From an uncultured Clostridia bacterium (lineage in GTDB: Bacteria > Bacillota > Clostridia > Peptostreptococcales > Anaerovoracaceae), in assembly GCA_934247125.1 (NCBI GenBank), contig CAKQIZ010000070.1:1-10005 (forward strand): DNA of 10,005 nt, in the 5' to 3' direction. The position numbers and the translations under genes were made by a program. This document shows positions 6,626 to 10,005 of the stretch, in pieces. The number at the start of each line of letters is the position of its first letter. Position 1 is the first letter of the stretch. The notes below the pieces were generated by a model. It searched no databases, was not told where the DNA came from, and saw only the letters and a program-made list of their open reading frames with translations.

Positions 6626-7078
6626 ATGCGAATTTCAAGACAGAATAAAATACTCGAACTCATTGAAAAATACGAGATCGAGACACAGGATAAACTTGTC
6701 TCAATGCTTAGAGATTTCGGATACGAAGTCACTCAGGCCACTATTTCCAGAGACATCAAAGAACTTCAGCTAGTCAAAACACTGTCCTCTACAGGCAAGT
6801 ATAAATATGCACAACCTGCACATGCAGAGGGGCCTATGTCTGACAGATTTTCAAACATTTTCCGCGAAACCGTGAAATCCACTTCACACTCAGGCAACAT
6901 AGTCCTCCTCAAGACGCTCTCCGGATGTGCGAGCGCTGCAGCTGAGGCACTTGATTCCATAGGCATCCCGCACGTTATAGGATCAGTTGCCGGCGACAAC
7001 ACCATAATGTTTGTCACCGATGATCCTGCGAATTCACCGATGGTAGAGGAAATTCTGAACAGCATGCTCAAAAAATAA
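6626..7078 (+). CDS. argR: Arginine repressor/regulator ArgR (AhrC)
   Basis: Hexameric, arginine-responsive DNA-binding protein that represses arginine synthesis and often activates arginine breakdown. The 150 residues are the normal length. The N-terminal winged helix-turn-helix (about 1-65) contains the recognition stretch TQATISRDIKEL at 36-47. After a linker, the C-terminal oligomerisation and arginine-binding domain (about 75-150) has LKTLSGCASAAAEALD at 95-110 and IGSVAGDNTIMFV at 118-130. The family norm in the last motif is GDD; here the second acidic residue is Asn125, which may alter arginine binding. recN follows 14 bases downstream, the usual order in Firmicutes, and the two are surely cotranscribed. 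Self-regulation at the palindromes over its promoter is possible. No arginine biosynthesis genes are in the window. Confidence 0.96.
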   Translation: MRISRQNKILELIEKYEIETQDKLVSMLRDFGYEVTQATISRDIKELQLVKTLSSTGKYKYAQPAHAEGPMSDRFSNIFRETVKSTSHSGNIVLLKTLSGCASAAAEALDSIGIPHVIGSVAGDNTIMFVTDDPANSPMVEEILNSMLKK

Positions 7079-7079
7079 C

Positions 7080-7087
7080 AGAGGTGG
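7080..7087 (+). promoter_or_regulatory. Ribosome binding site of recN
   Basis: AGAGGTGG lies 5 bases before the ATG at 7093. The recN frame contains a GTG at 7084, but that GTG is part of this site, so the start must be ATG 7093, giving MIRHLKIRDFAII, the standard RecN beginning. Confidence 0.8.
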
Positions 7088-7092
7088 CAATT

Positions 7093-8712
7093 ATGATCAG
7101 ACACTTGAAAATCAGAGATTTTGCGATCATAGAAAATGCAGATATAGATTTTCACGACGGACTGAATATCATAACCGGTGAAACAGGATCCGGAAAATCG
7201 ATAGTGATAGAAGCAGTTAGCCTGGCTCTCGGAAGCCGGGCGGATACTGCTTTTGTTCGTTCAGGAAAAAAAAAGGCGATCGTGCAGATGATCGCTGAAC
7301 ATGATGGTGAAGAATACATAATAACCAGAGAAGTCTCTTCTTCCGGCAAGAATATATGCAGAGTAAACGATGAGATCGTCACGCTCGCTTATCTCAGCTC
7401 TCTCTGTAAAAGGCTTGCCGACATACACGGACAGTACGATCATCAGTCTCTGCTGAATCCGGAATACCATATCAGGCTTGTCGACCTTTATCATAAAGAT
7501 CAGATCACGCCTGCAAAAGAGGCTGTTTCAAACGCATACGACAACTATTCCCGTGTTCGCTCACAGCTGAGAGCGCTGCTTGCAGATGCTGCAAAGAACA
7601 GGCGCGAACGCGATTTCATGCAGTTTGAAGCCGACGAACTGCGTGCAGCCGGGCTTGTTATCGGCGAAGATGAAGAATTAGAAGAAAAGATCTCGATGCT
7701 GCAGAACAGCGAGAAAATATATGAAAATCTTGCCGGCGCATACCAGGCAGCTTCTGATGATGAATACGCTGCGCTTTCCACGATAAGACGGATCCACGAT
7801 ATGGTCGCCGAGACAGCTTCATATTCCCAGGAGCTGGATGAGCTGAGCCGTCGTCTCGATGAAATATACTATGAATTCGAAGATATCTCATCTTCGATCC
7901 GCGACTGCCGCGACAGCGCTGTCTTTTCACCTGAGGAACTTGACTTTGCGATAGCAAGACTCGAAGTGATAAACAAGCTCAAGACCAAGCACGGTATGTC
8001 AGTGGAAGAACTGCTGAACTATCAGCAGGAACTCGATGAAAAGCTCGCAGATATCGAAAATGCAGACTCCCTGAAAGAAAGCCTTGAGGCTGATCTCGCA
8101 AAATATAAAAAAGAACTTCTTTCGGCATGTGAAAAGCTTTCAGAGGTCAGAAAGGCTTCCGCAAAGATACTTGAACAGAAAATAACCGCCGAGCTCAAAG
8201 AGCTGAATTTTAACGATGTTGTATTCTCGATAGAATTCCGCAGAGCCGAAGCCTTTACATCAAACGGCGCCGACGATGTCGAATTCATGATAAGCAGCAA
8301 TCGCGGAGAACCGCTTAAACCTCTGAGCCGAATCGCCTCCGGAGGAGAAATGTCCAGGATCATGCTGGCATTCAAGAAGATCACCGGCGATTACGATGAA
8401 ATACCTACTATGATATTCGATGAGATCGACAGCGGTATCAGCGGTATCGCAGCCAGCGTAGTCGGTCACAAGCTTAAGGAGATCGCACAGACTCACCAGA
8501 TAATATGCATCACTCACCTGCCACAGATCGCAGCATATGGCGCACATAACTACAAGATTTCCAAGGCATCCGACGATACGATGACATATACGACTGTCCT
8601 CCCTCTTTCTCACGAAGAAAAAGTACATGAGATAGCGCGCCTGCTCGGAGGATCGAATATAACAGATACTACTATCAAATCAGCCGAAGAACTGATCGAC
8701 GCATCAAAATAG
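7093..8712 (+). CDS. recN: DNA repair protein RecN
   Basis: SMC-like ATPase of the cytoplasm that gathers and protects double-strand breaks before RecA-dependent repair. The 539 residues (slightly short for the family, about 550-570) contain an ABC-type split head: Walker A GETGSGKS at 29-36, a Q-loop HGQYDHQSL at 112-120, the signature ASGGEMSR at 415-422, Walker B TMIFDEID at 439-446 followed by SGISG, and the H-loop ITHLPQIA at 473-480. Between the two head halves lie charged, helix-rich stretches (about 140-370) that would form the coiled-coil arms around a short hinge. It is the second gene after argR. A LexA-type box near the shared divergent promoter suggests DNA-damage control. Transcription ends at the stem-loop starting 13 bases after the stop. 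Confidence 0.97.
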   Translation: MIRHLKIRDFAIIENADIDFHDGLNIITGETGSGKSIVIEAVSLALGSRADTAFVRSGKKKAIVQMIAEHDGEEYIITREVSSSGKNICRVNDEIVTLAYLSSLCKRLADIHGQYDHQSLLNPEYHIRLVDLYHKDQITPAKEAVSNAYDNYSRVRSQLRALLADAAKNRRERDFMQFEADELRAAGLVIGEDEELEEKISMLQNSEKIYENLAGAYQAASDDEYAALSTIRRIHDMVAETASYSQELDELSRRLDEIYYEFEDISSSIRDCRDSAVFSPEELDFAIARLEVINKLKTKHGMSVEELLNYQQELDEKLADIENADSLKESLEADLAKYKKELLSACEKLSEVRKASAKILEQKITAELKELNFNDVVFSIEFRRAEAFTSNGADDVEFMISSNRGEPLKPLSRIASGGEMSRIMLAFKKITGDYDEIPTMIFDEIDSGISGIAASVVGHKLKEIAQTHQIICITHLPQIAAYGAHNYKISKASDDTMTYTTVLPLSHEEKVHEIARLLGGSNITDTTIKSAEELIDASK

Positions 8713-8724
8713 ACTTGCAAAAAT

Positions 8725-8784
8725 AAATTTAAAAATAGTGCCTGCCGACTGTTGCAGCTGTCAGCAGGCGCTATTTTTAAATTT
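8725..8784. terminator. Bidirectional terminator between recN and the shikimate-kinase-like gene
   Basis: The arms 8725-8745 and 8764-8784 pair over 21 bp with an 18-base loop. The only irregular position is T8739 opposite G8770: a wobble pair in the rightward RNA and an A/C mismatch in the leftward RNA. The core is GCCTGC/GCAGGC, and the outer arms are AT-rich, giving T-runs in both directions (TATTTTTAAATTTTT rightward; TATTTTTAAATTTATTTTT leftward). It starts 13 bases after the recN stop and ends one base before the stop codon of the leftward gene, so it serves both converging transcripts. Confidence 0.9.
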
Positions 8785-8785
8785 T

Positions 8786-9286
8786 TCAGCGTTTTTTCAG
8801 TTCGGCGATTATATCTTCAACGGTATTCTCGGCTCTGTATCTGTGCGAGTGCACTGTGCAGTCCGCATACTTTTTGTAAAGCGGCACTCTCATTTCGTAC
8901 AGACTGTCGATCGTCTGACCTTTTTGCATTGCAACACCCCTCGTCCTGATATTTTTCAAACGCTTTTTTATCGTTGGAAGTGATGCTTCTATATAAACTA
9001 ACACGCCGTTTTCTTTAAGGTGAAGCATAGCGCTGTCATAGTACACTGCACTTCCACCCGTTGCGATCACAGTATTGTGTACATCTATCGAGCACAGCAC
9101 TTCTTCTTCGATACTTTTAAAAGTATCTATACCATCATCGTTTATTATCTCCTGCAGACTTTTTCCCGCTTTTTCCTGTATCAGCAGATCTGTATCTATA
9201 AAGTTCATCTTCAGCGATTTCGCCAGGACCACGCCTGTCACGCTCTTGCCGCATGCCGGCATCCCTATAAGAATTATATTTTTCAT
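8786..9286 (-). CDS. Shikimate-kinase-like P-loop kinase (AroK/AroL family, atypical substrate site)
   Basis: A 166-residue single-domain kinase of the shikimate kinase fold. Seen: P-loop GMPACGKS at 8-15, FIDTD at 29-33 (the substrate-binding Asp region), ATGGSAVY at 75-82 (the Gly-Gly substrate loop), and the late RVPLYKKYAD at 133-142 with Arg133. Two hallmarks of proven shikimate kinases are changed: the GExxFR segment is GIDTFK (residues 52-57), with Lys for the shikimate-contacting Arg, and the lid RPLL is RGVAM (116-120). It therefore belongs to an AroK-like group whose substrate need not be shikimate. The ATG at 9284-9286 has AGAGGT five bases upstream. It follows the DUF523 gene by 31 bases, probably as one transcript, and ends at the shared terminator. 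No other aromatic-pathway genes are nearby. Confidence 0.8.
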   Translation of the reverse strand: MKNIILIGMPACGKSVTGVVLAKSLKMNFIDTDLLIQEKAGKSLQEIINDDGIDTFKSIEEEVLCSIDVHNTVIATGGSAVYYDSAMLHLKENGVLVYIEASLPTIKKRLKNIRTRGVAMQKGQTIDSLYEMRVPLYKKYADCTVHSHRYRAENTVEDIIAELKKR

Positions 9287-9317
9287 TCATTACCTCTTTG
9301 TAAAAAGCTGCTGTCAT

Positions 9318-9803
9318 TCACACCTGCATACTGCCGCATTTCATCTCGATCTCCAAAAGCAGCTTCTCCACTTCATCAAGCTGACTTTCTGAAAAGACAC
9401 GTATCCCTGCCTTTCTCAAAAGCTCTGATGCGACCCCTTCACCTTCTATCAGTTTCTCTGAAAAGCTGCCGTCATATATCATACTGCTGCCGCACGACGG
9501 ACTCTTTTCTTTCATTATCGCACATATGACCCTGTTTTCCAAAGCCAGTCTGACCGCTTCCTCTGCACCTGCAGAATACTGCCCGGTGACATCACGACCA
9601 TCACGCGTCACTACGCTGTCTCCTCTGCGCTGTGCATCTGTACGCGGCACAGGCAGACCGCCGAAAACCTCCGGACAGACAGGTATCAGTATTCCTTCTT
9701 CCCTCCAGCTTAAAAATCTCGGATCATCCTCTGCTTTTGATTTTCCATCATACCTTACAGGTTCGCCGCCGTAAAGACACTGACTCACTAATATCTTTTT
9801 CAT
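9318..9803 (-). CDS. DUF523 family protein (possible Fe-S, TudS-like)
   Basis: A 161-residue cytosolic protein with no signal peptide or membrane segment. It carries the DUF523 marks in order: KILVSQCLYGGEPVRYDG at 3-20, PVCPEVFGGLPVPR at 41-54, GRDVTGQYSAGA at 69-80, and MKEKSPSCGSSMIYDGSF at 97-114. Cys9, Cys43 and Cys104 are the three conserved cysteines. Members of this family described as 2-thiouracil desulfidases (TudS) hold an oxygen-sensitive [4Fe-4S] cluster on such cysteines, so a desulfurase-type reaction is a reasonable guess, but the true substrate here is unknown. The ATG at 9801-9803 has AAAGG with 8 bases between. First gene of a two-gene leftward unit with the kinase-like gene. 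The 75 bases upstream (9804-9878) hold a TTGACA but no -10 at proper spacing, so its promoter is uncertain. Confidence 0.85.
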   Translation of the reverse strand: MKKILVSQCLYGGEPVRYDGKSKAEDDPRFLSWREEGILIPVCPEVFGGLPVPRTDAQRRGDSVVTRDGRDVTGQYSAGAEEAVRLALENRVICAIMKEKSPSCGSSMIYDGSFSEKLIEGEGVASELLRKAGIRVFSESQLDEVEKLLLEIEMKCGSMQV

Positions 9804-9878
9804 CTAAAATACCTTTTCATTGATGTTTTGTCCCGGCCGTCCGGTATAACGACCGCATATGTCAAAAACGCATATTTT

Positions 9879-9909
9879 AAAAAAATAAGAGATGGCGAAC
9901 CATCTCTTA
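9879..9909 (-). terminator. Rho-independent terminator of the gene at the right edge
   Basis: On the minus strand, AAGAGATGG (9900-9908) pairs perfectly with CCATCTCTT (9887-9895) across a TTCG loop (9896-9899). One more A-T pair can form at the base (9909 with 9886), and a run of seven T's follows (9879-9885). It lies 22 bases after the stop codon of the leftward gene at 9932. This separates that gene from the DUF523 pair. Confidence 0.93.
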
Positions 9910-9931
9910 AATTCAACAGTTTAAATCCGAA

Positions 9932-10005
9932 CTATTCTTCGTCTGCTTCAGCTTCCTGTGGAGCTGCTTCGTCTTCTGCAGGCGGTTCGATAGTTTCTCT
10001 GATGC
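9932..10005 (-). CDS. C-terminal end of an unidentified protein with an acidic tail
   Basis: Only the last 23 complete codons and the TAG stop lie in the window; the gene enters from the right edge. The visible end reads IRETIEPPAEDEAAP followed by QEAEADEE, rich in Glu, Asp, Ala and Pro and with no hydrophobic core, so it is a flexible acidic tail. Such tails occur on many ribosome-, chaperone- and polymerase-associated proteins, and I cannot name the family. A strong terminator follows 22 bases after the stop, which supports it being a real, expressed reading frame. Confidence 0.7.
   Translation of the reverse strand, partial: IRETIEPPAEDEAAPQEAEADEE

Noticed and set aside
7084..7092. GTG start of recN
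   Set aside because: The GTG is part of the Shine-Dalgarno sequence AGAGGTGG; ATG 7093 is the family start.
9860..9865. TTGACA on the minus strand as a -35 for the DUF523 gene
   Set aside because: No acceptable -10 lies 16-18 bases downstream (the hexamer at 17 bases is GACGG-type, GC-rich); a TATACC is only about 11 bases away.
9854..9875. Two copies of CGCATAT 15 bases apart
   Set aside because: A 7-base repeat in a short AT-rich gap is easily due to chance; no other support.

Overview
This window reads as an ordinary chromosomal segment of a low-to-moderate GC bacterium of the Firmicutes, most likely class Clostridia. The basis is the argR-recN gene pair, the ruvC-ruvA-ruvB-queA-tgt gene order, purine-rich Shine-Dalgarno sites before almost every gene, many ATA isoleucine codons, and the short TRAM-less RumA-type methyltransferase. 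This placement is inference. I see no insertion sequence, prophage, CRISPR array, tRNA or rRNA.

Layout. Positions 1-6423 form one long leftward gene train. Read 5' to 3' on the minus strand it is ruvC, ruvA, ruvB (Holliday junction branch migration and resolution), queA, a deoxyinosine/uracil-type DNA glycosylase, tgt, a 23S rRNA m5U methyltransferase and the first 21 codons of feoA. QueA and Tgt act in queuosine modification of tRNA. The train mixes DNA repair with tRNA and rRNA modification. Weak internal promoters are possible before queA and tgt. Positions 6424-6625 are a compact divergent control region. From 6626 to 8712 argR (arginine regulator) and recN (SMC-like double-strand-break repair ATPase) run rightward. 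A 21-bp stem-loop at 8725-8784 separates recN from a leftward pair: a DUF523 protein gene followed by a shikimate-kinase-like gene. At the right edge is the acidic C-terminal end of an unidentified leftward gene, with its own terminator.

The most interesting part is the intergenic region 6474-6589. A near-consensus leftward promoter (ruvCAB) and a near-consensus rightward promoter (argR-recN) sit back to back with touching -35 hexamers. A Bacillus/Clostridium-type LexA (SOS) box lies in the spacer of the ruvC promoter and ends 4 bp from the argR -35. One operator could therefore control both the Holliday-junction genes and recN in DNA damage. Two adjacent perfect 10-bp palindromes cover the argR -10 and start point, and a strong stem-loop lies in the argR leader.

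Other points for a second look are the glycosylase gene inserted between queA and tgt, the altered substrate-site residues of the shikimate-kinase-like protein and its pairing with DUF523, and an Asp-to-Asn change in the arginine-binding motif of ArgR. I found no clearly undescribed multi-gene system; the window is mainly housekeeping.
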